Positions 23,541-34,800 of a DNA stretch of 64,000 nucleotides are shown in pieces. This DNA comes from Membranipora membranacea. Taxonomy: Eukaryota > Bryozoa > Gymnolaemata > Cheilostomatida > Membraniporidae. The notes under the pieces are model-generated. The model was given only the letters and a program-made list of their open reading frames with translations. It was not told the DNA's origin and made no database searches. A program made the translations under genes and the position numbers. How positions within the stretch are numbered: the stretch's first letter is position 1; each line of letters opens with the position of its first letter. Location of the stretch: positions 15,918,062 through 15,982,061 of the forward strand of contig OU612074.1 of assembly GCA_914767715.1 (NCBI GenBank), written 5' to 3'.

Positions 23541-23773
23541 ATGTCGACGAGGTGTCATGGTCGATTGCAAAAATGTAAATATATGAGTAGCCAGCCACTA
23601 GAGTCTATTGATTCAACATAATATGATATGATATTTTATATGCAATATAATTTGGTATAAAAAAACCGGGCACACTCAATATGGGCCAATTTTTGTATCA
23701 GAACTGGGTTTCGGGCTTGGAATACTGGTAGGAAAATATATTTGGTCTGAGCAGGAATTACGAATTATCTAGC

Positions 23774-25077
23774 ACTGGGCTTTGGTTGGCACCCAGGTGT
23801 GCGCCGACCTGCCAGCAAACAGAGAGCAAGCTGGCGCAGATATTGCGGCCTGGCCACTAAGGCAACAAATCTTGCCGCCTATGCTCCGGGATGTGGCTTG
23901 TGACAAGACGTCTGATTTAAATCAACCTTCAATTTTAATCAGATCTAATAATGCCTTAATACATAAATATCATAAGAAGCAACAAGTCTTGAGACACAAA
24001 GGTTATCCTCAGGTTTTGATATTCTAATATTACATTGCCTTTAAATCCTTTGGAAAGGCACAAAGGTAACAAACTCTTTCCCTGTAATGAAAGACAGAGA
24101 CTGCAATACAACAGGTTGTTTACAAATGAGATTTTCTTGAAGGATTAGAAAATTTACTCTGAGAAAACAATGTCTGTAATTGCTCTAACTGATATCTTCA
24201 TCCAGCTCGAACTGCTTCCAATTTTGTTTGGAGGCCATCTCAGATTTGTTGTTTATTGAGGCAGCCCACCTGTTTGGCTAACCGAATCCTCAAAAGTAAC
24301 AACATTATAACTTGTGGCAGTATAGATACAGTCCCAGGGCATGATTTTGAAAAAATGTACAAATTGAACACCAAGGTCGACCACACAGATACCAGCTCAC
24401 TGAAAATGCAGCAGAATATTTCACAAAGAATATTATGTGTTTATTATAAGTTTATTAGGGGTTAGCCCTCCAGACACACAGTTATCATAATCCTATACAT
24501 CCAGCATAATTACATTAGTGTTTTTCAATAATAAAAATATTGGGATGACATTCGTGTAACATTTAAGCTCAAACATTTGGGTCTATTTTGAAAATGCTAT
24601 CGTTGAACAGTATCCACTGAAAAAGCCAAATCCAAACCATGTTTCGGAATATAGAAACATACAAAGTGAGGATGGTATAGCATAAACACCTCTCCCCCGA
24701 GCACCGTCTACTTGATTGTGCGATAACTCCCGGAAGAAGGTTTACCCGGCTAGCCAAGAGTGAAGTGATCGCAACCTTGTATCACTTTTTTAGAAGCATG
24801 GACCATGGTTTTGTTGAGTAAAGAGAGTGTGGATCATTGAATGTCGACAAGGTATCATGGTCGTTTTCAAAAATGTAAATTTATGAGCAGCCAGCCACTA
24901 GAGCCTATTGATTCAACATAATAATGATATGGTATCTTAGGTGCAATATAATTGGTATAAAAAAACGGGATACACTCAATATGGGCCAATTTTTGTATCA
25001 GAACTGGGGTTTCGGGCTTGGAATACTGGTTGGAAAACATATTTGGTCTGAGCAGGAATTACAAGATATCTAACGCT
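23774..25077. repeat. Internal direct duplication, copy 2 (~1.3 kb)
   Basis: This is the diverged second copy of 22796-23773. It lacks about 45 bp near 24208 (copy 1 has CTTCACGCAGTGCATTG and more on the reverse strand there). It carries an extra ~350 bp at about 24342-24693. It ends near ATATCTAACGCT, matching the ATTATCTAGCACT end of copy 1. Confidence 0.82.
24342..24693. mobile_element. Inserted segment inside copy 2, possible nested element (~350 bp)
   Basis: Copy 1 reads GTCCCCGGGCATCTTCTACTT without interruption. In copy 2 the left side reads GTCCCAGGGCA and the right side resumes at CCCCGAGCACCGTCTACTT. An imperfect ~9-bp repeat (CCCAGGGCA and CCCCGAGCA) therefore lies on both sides, as a target duplication would. 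No inverted termini, poly-A tail or ORF of note were seen, so the class is unknown. Boundaries are good to about 10 bp. Confidence 0.55.
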
Positions 25078-25834
25078 GCGTATATAAATCAAAAATTCTA
25101 TCGAGTTAAAAGTGCAGATCTGACTGGCTAAAAGTGCAATACTATACTACAAGACAAACAGAGTATGAATCGGATATAGATTCTGGAAATTTCTGAATAT
25201 GTATATAGAATGATGAAGATTAATTATTTTGAGGTATATAGTCATTCTGATAGAATTTGATGGGTGTCTGATGGGTCACCACAATCTATACTGAAAACTT
25301 ATATCAATCAACAGAAATATTCTTTTGTTTAAGTTCAGTATAGCATCTCCATTGTCATTTGTAAATTTCTCCACTCCTTTGATAAAAGGCAATTAAAATT
25401 TGTTTGAAACTGTACACAATGGCATAGAAACTACAATTATATAGGCTCTTTGCACTGCCTTGCGCAACATTGCCACTGCACTGATGGATGAAATAAACAC
25501 TGTAATGAAAAAGTAAACCGCAATTTTAAATATGATAAAAAAATATTTCAAACATGCCCTCAAAAACTCATTTAGATAATGTGATGAACTGATGCTCCAA
25601 AAAAAACCAGATCTCTGTGAGTTACCATGTCGAAGTGTAGTTCTGCCCAAGCAGAAAAACATGAACTTGGAGATTTTTTGTCAGATTTGGAGTTTTTTGC
25701 AGAAAAAAATAAATGATTAGTTAGCTGATTGACTAACGATCCAGGTGACCAAATGTGGTTATTCTGAATTAAAACCTGTAGGAAGGAGATAGCTTTTGGA
25801 AAAGTAAGGAGGAGATAACTACAACTGAGCATTT
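25078..25834. other. Right interior of the element, no gene seen
   Basis: This AT-rich stretch has no recognisable gene. Two overlapping reverse ORFs (25393-25662 and 25572-25832) are short, low in complexity and unlike any family I know. Near the end AACTGAGC occurs at 25823-25830 and again at 25847-25854, forming a subterminal direct repeat with the tip of the element. Confidence 0.6.
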
Positions 25835-25853
25835 TTGACTTTAAATAACTGAG
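25835..25853 (-). repeat. Right terminal inverted repeat (19 bp)
   Basis: It reads TTGACTTTAA, then AT, then AACTGAG. It is the inverted partner of 22162-22180 with two mismatches. Confidence 0.85.
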
Positions 25854-25855
25854 CG
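25854..25855. other. Right 2-bp target-site duplication (CG)
   Basis: This is the second CG. The satellite continues GGTTTT... from the CG as in an intact AAACGGTTTT site. Confidence 0.7.
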
Positions 25856-26009
25856 GTTTTCAGTTCCTAAGTCAGCATGAAATTCCACATGGTATAGAGT
25901 AGGTTAGGAGGAAATCTATTTTTTAAACTGGCTGTAAAAAACACCAAGGGTCCCCCCTTTGTTACTTTTTTAAATTTTAAAGTCGCTCTCATTTCTGTTC
26001 TATTTATCG

Positions 26010-26509
26010 NNNNNNNNNNNNNNNNNNNNNNNNNNNNNNNNNNNNNNNNNNNNNNNNNNNNNNNNNNNNNNNNNNNNNNNNNNNNNNNNNNNNNNNNNNN
26101 NNNNNNNNNNNNNNNNNNNNNNNNNNNNNNNNNNNNNNNNNNNNNNNNNNNNNNNNNNNNNNNNNNNNNNNNNNNNNNNNNNNNNNNNNNNNNNNNNNNN
26201 NNNNNNNNNNNNNNNNNNNNNNNNNNNNNNNNNNNNNNNNNNNNNNNNNNNNNNNNNNNNNNNNNNNNNNNNNNNNNNNNNNNNNNNNNNNNNNNNNNNN
26301 NNNNNNNNNNNNNNNNNNNNNNNNNNNNNNNNNNNNNNNNNNNNNNNNNNNNNNNNNNNNNNNNNNNNNNNNNNNNNNNNNNNNNNNNNNNNNNNNNNNN
26401 NNNNNNNNNNNNNNNNNNNNNNNNNNNNNNNNNNNNNNNNNNNNNNNNNNNNNNNNNNNNNNNNNNNNNNNNNNNNNNNNNNNNNNNNNNNNNNNNNNNN
26501 NNNNNNNNN
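26010..26509. other. Assembly gap, 500 N
   Basis: The left flank ends ATTTATCG and the right flank begins TAGGATC. Intact units read ATTTATCGTAGGATC, so the flanks abut without any phase shift. The missing DNA should be zero or a whole number of units. The round length points to a fixed placeholder, not a measured size. Confidence 0.98.
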
Positions 26510-27540
26510 TAGGATCTTAATATTCTGGAATTTGAATGAGGCCAATGAGGCCATCAACTGGTCAAAGTTTGAAAGAATTGCGATGGCTTTTTAATTTTTC
26601 ACCCTGCCGTTTGGCATGTTTTTTTATGACAAAACTGGCCCTCGTTAAAAAAGTTGCTGCCGCCAAACTAAGAGGGCCAGCCCCAAACGGCTTTCAGTTC
26701 CTAAGTCAGCATGAAATTCCACACGGTATAGAGTAGGTTAGGAGGAAATCTATTTTTTAAACTGGCGGTAAAAAACACCAAGGGTCCCCTCTTTGTTACT
26801 TTTTTAAATTTTAAAGTCGCTCTCATTTCTGTTCTATTTATCGTAGGATCTTAATATTCTGGAATTTGAATGAGGCCAATGAGGCCATCAACTGGTCAAA
26901 GTTTGAAAGAATTGCGATGGTTTTTTAATTTTTCACCCTGCTGTTTGGCATGTTTTTTTATGAAAAAACTGGCCCTCGTTAAAAAAGTTGCAGCCGCCAA
27001 ACTAAGAGGGCAAGCCCCAAACGGTTTTCAGTTCCTAAGTCAGCATGAAATTCCACACGGTATAGAGTAGGTTAGGAGGAAATCTATTTTTTAAACTGGC
27101 TGTAAAAAACACCAAGGGTCCCCCCTTTGTTACTTTTTTAAATTTTAAAGTCGCTCTCATTTCTGTTCTACTTATCGTAATATGATCTTAATATTCTGGA
27201 ATTTGAATGAGGCCAATGAGGCCATCAACTGGTCAAAGTTTGAGAGAATTGCGATGGCTTTTTAATTTTTCACCCTGCCGTTTGGCATGTTTTTTTATGA
27301 CAAAACTGGCCCTCGTTAAAAAAGTTGCTGCCGCCAAACTAAGAGGGCCAGCCCCAAACGGCTTTCAGTTCCTAAGTCAGCATGAAATTCCACACGGTAT
27401 AGAGTAGGTTAGGAGGAAATCTATTTTTTAAACTGGCGGTAAAAAACACCAAGGGTCCCCCCTTTGTTACTTTTTTAAATTTTAAAGTCGCTCTCATTTC
27501 TGTTCTATTTATCGTAGGATCTTATTATTCTGGAATTTGA

Positions 27541-30500
27541 ATGAGGCCAATGAGGCCATCAACTGGTCAAAGTTTGAAAGAATTGCGATGGTTTTTTAAT
27601 TTTTCACCCTGCCGTCTGGCATGTTTTTTTATGACAAAACTGGCCCTCGTTAAAAAAGTTGCAGCCGCCAAACTAAGAGGGCCAGCCCCAAACGGTTTTC
27701 AGTTCTTAAGTCAGCATGAAATTCCACACGGTATAGAGTAGGTTAGGAGGAAATCTATTATTTAAACTGGCTGTAAAAAGCACCAAGGGTCCCCCCTTTG
27801 TTACTTTTTTAAATTTTAAAGTCGCTCTCATTTCTGTTCTATTTATCGTAGGATCTTAATATTCTGGAATTTGAATGAGGCCAATGAGGCCATCAACTGG
27901 TCAAAGTTTGAAAGAATTGCGATGGCTTTTTAATTTTTCACCCTGCCGTTTGGCATGTTTTTTCATGACAAAACTGGCCCTCGTTAAAAAAGTTGCTGCC
28001 GCCAAACTAAGAGGGCCAGCCCCAACCGGCTTTCAGTTCCTAAGTCAGCATGAAATTCCACACGGTATAGAGTAGGTTAGGAGGAAATCTATTTTTTAAA
28101 CTGGCGGTAAAAAACACCAAGGGTCCCCCCTTTGTTACTTTTTTAAATTTTAAAGTCGCTCTCATTTCTGTTCTATTTATCGTAGGATCTTAATATTCTG
28201 GAATTTGAATGAGGCCAATGAGGCCATCAACTGGTCAAAGTTTGAAAGAATTGCGATGGCTTTTTAATTTTTCACCCTGCTGTTTGGCATGTTTTTTTAT
28301 GACAAAACTGGCCCTCGTTAAAAAAGTTGCAGCCGCCAAACTAAGAGGGCCAGCCCCAAACGGTTTTCAGTTCCTAAGTCAGCATGAAATTCCACACGGT
28401 ATAGAGTAGGTTAGGAGGAAATCTATTTTTTAAACTGGCTGTAAAAAACACCAAGGGTCCCCCCTTTGTTACTTTTTTAAATTTTAAAGTCGCTCTCATT
28501 TCTGTTCTATTTATCGTAGGATCTGAATATTCTGGAATTTGAATGAGGCCAATGAGGCCATCAACTGGTCAAAGTTTGAAAGAATTGCGATGGCTTTTTA
28601 ATTTTTCACCCTGCCGTTTGGCATGTTTTTTTATGACAAAACTGGCCCTCGTTAAAAAAGTTGCTACCGCCAAACTAAGAGGGCCAGCCCCAAACGGCTT
28701 TCAGTTCCTAAGTCAGCATGAAATTCCACACGGTATAGAGTAGGTTAGGAGGAAATCTATTTTTTAAACTGGCGGTAAAAAACACCAAGGGTCCCCCCTT
28801 TGTTACTTTTTTAAATTTTAAAGTCGCTCTCATTTCTGTTCTATTTATCGTAGGATCTTAATATTCTGGAATTTGAATGAGGCCAATGAGGCCATCAACT
28901 GGTCAAAGTTTGAAAGAATTGCGATGGCTTTTTAATTTTTCACCCTGCCGTTTGGCATGTTTTTTATGACAAAACTGGCCCTCGTTAAAAAAGTTGCAGC
29001 CGCCAAACTAAGAGGGCCAGCCCCAAACGGTTTTCAGTTCCTCAGTCAGCATGAATTTCCACACGGTATAGAGTAGGTTAGGAGGAAATCTATTTTTTAA
29101 ACTGGCTGTAAAAAACACCAAGGGTCCCCCCTTTGTTACTTTTTTAAATTTTAAAGTCGCTCTCATTTCTGTTCTATTTATCGTAGGATCTTAATATTCT
29201 GGAATTTGAATGAGGCCAATGAGGCCATCAACTGGTCAAAGTTTGAAAGAATTGCGATGGCTTTTTAATTTTTCACCCTGCCGTTTGGCATGTTTTTTTA
29301 TGACAAAACTGGCCCTCGTTAAAAAAGTTGCTGCCGCCGAACTAAGAGGGCCAGCCCCAAACGGCTTTCAGTTCCTAAGTCAGCATGAAATTCCACACGG
29401 TATAGAGTAGGTTAGGAGGAAATCTATTTTTTAAACTGGCGGTTAAAAACACCAAGGGTCCCCCCTTTGTTACTTTTTTGAATTTTAAAGTCGCTCTCAT
29501 TTCTGTTCTATTTATCGTAGGATCTTAATATTCTGGAATTTGAATGAGGCCAATGAGGCCATCAACTGGTCAAAGTTTGAAAGAATTGCGATGGCTTTTT
29601 AATTTTTCACCCTGTCGTTTGGCATGTTTTTTTATGACAAAACTGGCCCTCGTTAAAAAAGTTGCTGCCGCCAAACTAAGAGGGCCAGCCCCAAACGGCT
29701 TTCAGTTCCTAAGTCAGCATGAAATTCCACACGGTATAGAGTAGGTTAGGAGGAAATCTATTTTTTAAACTGGCGGTAAAAAACACCAAGGGTCCCCCCT
29801 TTGTTACTTTTTTAAATTTTAAAGTCGCTCTCATTTCTGTTCTATTTATCGTAGGATCTTAATATTCTGGAATTTGAATGAGGCCAATGAGGCCATCAAC
29901 TGGTCAAAGTTTGAAAGAATTGCGATGGCTTTTTAATTTTTCACCCTGCCGTTTGGCATGTTTTTTTATGACAAAACTGGCCCTCGTTAAAAAAGTTGCA
30001 GCCGCCAAACTAAGAGGGCCAGCCCCAAACGGTTTTCAGTTCGTAAGTCAGCATGAAATTCCACACGGTATAGAGTAGGTTAGGAGGAAATCTATTTTTT
30101 AAACTGGCTGTAAAAAACACCAAGGGTCCCCCCTTTGTTACTTTTTTAAATTTTAAAGTCGCTCTCATTTCTGTTCCATTTATCGTAGGATCTTAATATT
30201 CTGGAATTTGAATGAGGCCAATGAGGCCATCAACTGGTCAAAGTTTGAAAGAATTGCGATGGCTTTTTAATTTTTCACCCTGCCGTTTGGCATGTTTTTT
30301 TATGACAAAACTGGCCCTCGTTAAAAAAGTTGCTGCCGCCAAACTAAGAGGGCCAGCCCCAAACGGCTTTCAGTTCCTAAGTCAGCATGAAATTCCACAC
30401 TGTATAGAGTAGGTTAGGAGGAAATCTATTTTTTAAACTGGCGGTAAAAAACACCAAGGGTCCCCTCTTTGTTACTTTTTTAAATTTTAAAGTCGCTCTC

Positions 30501-31881
30501 ATTTCTGTTCTATTTATCGTAGGATCTTAATATTCTGGAATTTGAATGAGGCCAATGAGGCCATCAACTAGTCAAAGTTTGAAAGAATTGCGATGGCTTT
30601 TTAATTTTCCACCCTGCCGTTTGGCATGTTTTTTTATGACAAAACTGGCCCTCGTTAAAAAAGTTGCAGCCGCCAAACTAAGAGGGCCAGCCCCAAACGG
30701 CTTTCAGTTCCTAAGTCAGCATGAAATTCCACACGGTATAGAGTAGGTTAGGAGGAAATCTATTTTTTAAACTGGCGGTAAAAAACAGCAAGGGTCCCCC
30801 CTTTGTTACTTTTTTAAATTTTAAAGTCGCTCTCATTTCTGTTCTATTTATCGTAGGATCTTAATATTCTGGAATTTGAATGAGGCCAATGAGGCCATCA
30901 ACTGGTCAAAGTTTGAAAGAATTGCGATGGCTTTTTAATTTTTCACCCTGCCGTTTGGCATGTTTTTTTATGACAAAACTGGCCCTCGTTAAAAAAGTTG
31001 CAGCCGCCAAACTAAGAGGGCCAGCCCCAAACGGTTTTCAGTTCCTAAGTCAGCATGAAATTCCACACGGTATAGAGTAGGTTAGGAGGAAATCTATTTT
31101 TTAAACTGGCGGTAAAAAACACCAAGGGTCCCCCCTTTGTTACTTTTTTAAATTTTAAAGTCGCTCTCAATTCTGTTCTATTTATCGTAGGATCTTAATA
31201 TTCTGGAATTTGAATGAGGCCAATGAGGCCATCAACTGGTCAAAGTTTGAAAGAATTGTGATGGCTTTTTAATTTTTCACCCTGCCGTTTGGCATGTTTT
31301 TTTATGACAAAACTGGCCCTCGTTAAAAAAGTTGCAGCCGCCAAACTAAGAGGGCCAGCCCCAAACGGTTTTCAGTTCCTAAGTCAGCATGAAATTCCAC
31401 ACGGTATAGAGTAGGTTAGGAGGAAATCTATTTTTTAAACTGGCTGTAAAAAACACCAAGGGTCCCCCCTTTGTTACTTTTTTAAATTTTGAAGTCGCTC
31501 TCAATTCTGTTCTCTTTATCGTAGGATCTTAATATTCTGGAATTTGAATGAGGCCAATGAGGCCATCAACTGGTCAAAGTTTGAGAGATATGCGATGGCT
31601 TTTTAATTTTTCACCCTGCCGTTTGGCATGTTTTTTTATGACAAAACTAGCCCTCGTTAAAAAAGTTGCTGCCGCCAAACTAAGAGGGCCAGCCCCAAAC
31701 AGCTTTCAGTTCCTAAGTCAGCATGAAATTCCACACGGTATAGAGTAGGTTAGGAGGAAATCTATTTTTTAAACTGGCGGTAAAAAACACCAAGGGTCCC
31801 CCCTTTGTTACTTTTTTAAATTTTAAAGTCGCTCTCATTTCTGTTCTATTTATCGTAGGATCTTATTATTCTGGAATTTGA
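27541..31881 (+). repeat. Thirteen-unit higher-order repeat, 4,341 bp, copy 1
   Basis: Thirteen units each carry their own markers, in this order: GTTTTTTAAT with CCGTCTGG; CCAACCGG; CTGCTGTTTGG; GTTGCTACCG; T run of 6 with TTCCTCAG; GCCGCCGAAC with GGTTAAAA; CTGTCGTTTGG; CAGTTCGTAAG; CACACTGTATAG; CAACTAGTC with TTTTCCACCC; a plain unit with CTCAATTCTG; ATTGTGATGG; GAGAGATATGCG with AAACAGC. The next 4,341 bp repeat the whole series. The true match begins a little earlier, at about 27362, just after a difference at AAACGGC/AAACAGC. Confidence 0.95.
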
Positions 31882-34800
31882 ATGAGGCCAATGAGGCCAT
31901 CAACTGGTCAAAGTTTGAAAGAATTGCGATGGTTTTTTAATTTTTCACCCTGCCGTCTGGCATGTTTTTTTATGACAAAACTGGCCCTCGTTAAAAAAGT
32001 TGCAGCCGCCAAACTAAGAGGGCCAGCCCCAAACGGTTTTCAGTTCTTAAGTCAGCATGAAATTCCACACGGTATAGAGTAGGTTAGGAGGAAATCTATT
32101 ATTTAAACTGGCTGTAAAAAGCACCAAGGGTCCCCCCTTTGTTACTTTTTTAAATTTTAAAGTCGCTCTCATTTCTGTTCTATTTATCGTAGGATCTTAA
32201 TATTCTGGAATTTGAATGAGGCCAATGAGGCCATCAACTGGTCAAAGTTTGAAAGAATTGCGATGGCTTTTTAATTTTTCACCCTGCCGTTTGGCATGTT
32301 TTTTCATGACAAAACTGGCCCTCGTTAAAAAAGTTGCTGCCGCCAAACTAAGAGGGCCAGCCCCAACCGGCTTTCAGTTCCTAAGTCAGCATGAAATTCC
32401 ACACGGTATAGAGTAGGTTAGGAGGAAATCTATTTTTTAAACTGGCGGTAAAAAACACCAAGGGTCCCCCCTTTGTTACTTTTTTAAATTTTAAAGTCGC
32501 TCTCATTTCTGTTCTATTTATCGTAGGATCTTAATATTCTGGAATTTGAATGAGGCCAATGAGGCCATCAACTGGTCAAAGTTTGAAAGAATTGCGATGG
32601 CTTTTTAATTTTTCACCCTGCTGTTTGGCATGTTTTTTTATGACAAAACTGGCCCTCGTTAAAAAAGTTGCAGCCGCCAAACTAAGAGGGCCAGCCCCAA
32701 ACGGTTTTCAGTTCCTAAGTCAGCATGAAATTCCACACGGTATAGAGTAGGTTAGGAGGAAATCTATTTTTTAAACTGGCTGTAAAAAACACCAAGGGTC
32801 CCCCCTTTGTTACTTTTTTAAATTTTAAAGTCGCTCTCATTTCTGTTCTATTTATCGTAGGATCTGAATATTCTGGAATTTGAATGAGGCCAATGAGGCC
32901 ATCAACTGGTCAAAGTTTGAAAGAATTGCGATGGCTTTTTAATTTTTCACCCTGCCGTTTGGCATGTTTTTTTATGACAAAACTGGCCCTCGTTAAAAAA
33001 GTTGCTACCGCCAAACTAAGAGGGCCAGCCCCAAACGGCTTTCAGTTCCTAAGTCAGCATGAAATTCCACACGGTATAGAGTAGGTTAGGAGGAAATCTA
33101 TTTTTTAAACTGGCGGTAAAAAACACCAAGGGTCCCCCCTTTGTTACTTTTTTAAATTTTAAAGTCGCTCTCATTTCTGTTCTATTTATCGTAGGATCTT
33201 AATATTCTGGAATTTGAATGAGGCCAATGAGGCCATCAACTGGTCAAAGTTTGAAAGAATTGCGATGGCTTTTTAATTTTTCACCCTGCCGTTTGGCATG
33301 TTTTTTATGACAAAACTGGCCCTCGTTAAAAAAGTTGCAGCCGCCAAACTAAGAGGGCCAGCCCCAAACGGTTTTCAGTTCCTCAGTCAGCATGAATTTC
33401 CACACGGTATAGAGTAGGTTAGGAGGAAATCTATTTTTTAAACTGGCTGTAAAAAACACCAAGGGTCCCCCCTTTGTTACTTTTTTAAATTTTAAAGTCG
33501 CTCTCATTTCTGTTCTATTTATCGTAGGATCTTAATATTCTGGAATTTGAATGAGGCCAATGAGGCCATCAACTGGTCAAAGTTTGAAAGAATTGCGATG
33601 GCTTTTTAATTTTTCACCCTGCCGTTTGGCATGTTTTTTTATGACAAAACTGGCCCTCGTTAAAAAAGTTGCTGCCGCCGAACTAAGAGGGCCAGCCCCA
33701 AACGGCTTTCAGTTCCTAAGTCAGCATGAAATTCCACACGGTATAGAGTAGGTTAGGAGGAAATCTATTTTTTAAACTGGCGGTTAAAAACACCAAGGGT
33801 CCCCCCTTTGTTACTTTTTTGAATTTTAAAGTCGCTCTCATTTCTGTTCTATTTATCGTAGGATCTTAATATTCTGGAATTTGAATGAGGCCAATGAGGC
33901 CATCAACTGGTCAAAGTTTGAAAGAATTGCGATGGCTTTTTAATTTTTCACCCTGTCGTTTGGCATGTTTTTTTATGACAAAACTGGCCCTCGTTAAAAA
34001 AGTTGCTGCCGCCAAACTAAGAGGGCCAGCCCCAAACGGCTTTCAGTTCCTAAGTCAGCATGAAATTCCACACGGTATAGAGTAGGTTAGGAGGAAATCT
34101 ATTTTTTAAACTGGCGGTAAAAAACACCAAGGGTCCCCCCTTTGTTACTTTTTTAAATTTTAAAGTCGCTCTCATTTCTGTTCTATTTATCGTAGGATCT
34201 TAATATTCTGGAATTTGAATGAGGCCAATGAGGCCATCAACTGGTCAAAGTTTGAAAGAATTGCGATGGCTTTTTAATTTTTCACCCTGCCGTTTGGCAT
34301 GTTTTTTTATGACAAAACTGGCCCTCGTTAAAAAAGTTGCAGCCGCCAAACTAAGAGGGCCAGCCCCAAACGGTTTTCAGTTCGTAAGTCAGCATGAAAT
34401 TCCACACGGTATAGAGTAGGTTAGGAGGAAATCTATTTTTTAAACTGGCTGTAAAAAACACCAAGGGTCCCCCCTTTGTTACTTTTTTAAATTTTAAAGT
34501 CGCTCTCATTTCTGTTCCATTTATCGTAGGATCTTAATATTCTGGAATTTGAATGAGGCCAATGAGGCCATCAACTGGTCAAAGTTTGAAAGAATTGCGA
34601 TGGCTTTTTAATTTTTCACCCTGCCGTTTGGCATGTTTTTTTATGACAAAACTGGCCCTCGTTAAAAAAGTTGCTGCCGCCAAACTAAGAGGGCCAGCCC
34701 CAAACGGCTTTCAGTTCCTAAGTCAGCATGAAATTCCACACTGTATAGAGTAGGTTAGGAGGAAATCTATTTTTTAAACTGGCGGTAAAAAACACCAAGG

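Larger units (their letters stand above)
22796..23773. repeat. Internal direct duplication, copy 1 (978 bp)
   Basis: This copy begins ACTGGGCTTTGGTTG and ends near GAATTATCTAGC. Copy 2 follows at once from 23774. The two match closely over most of their length, for example at ACAGAGAGCAA, CTCCGGGATGTGGCTTG, AAGCAACAAGTCTTGAGAC and CAATATGGGCCAATTTTTG. Base and small indel differences are more frequent than between satellite units, so this duplication looks older than the satellite exchanges. No function is recognised. Confidence 0.85.
22162..25853. mobile_element. Non-autonomous TIR DNA transposon, 3,692 bp, family unassigned
   Basis: The segment interrupts one satellite unit cleanly. It starts CTCAGTT and ends AACTGAG, and the terminal 19 bp match in inverted orientation at 17 of 19 positions. 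A CG dinucleotide flanks both ends. Flanking halves of 154 bp (22008-22161) and 154 + 26 bp (25856-26009 and 26510-26535) add to exactly 334 bp, one full unit, when the gap is counted as zero. No ORF above 90 codons and no transposase motif was found, so it is non-autonomous or decayed. It contains a ~980-bp direct duplication and a further inserted segment. A 2-bp CG duplication is not diagnostic of any superfamily I can name. TA (Tc1/mariner), TTAA (piggyBac) and 8-bp (hAT) signatures are absent at these ends. Confidence 0.82.

Noticed and set aside
25393-25832. Two overlapping reverse ORFs of 86-89 codons
   Set aside because: They are AT-rich, of biased composition, match no known family, lie in different frames of the same stretch and have no supporting signals.
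26000-26557. 185-codon reverse ORF
   Set aside because: It consists almost wholly of N and is an artefact of the gap.
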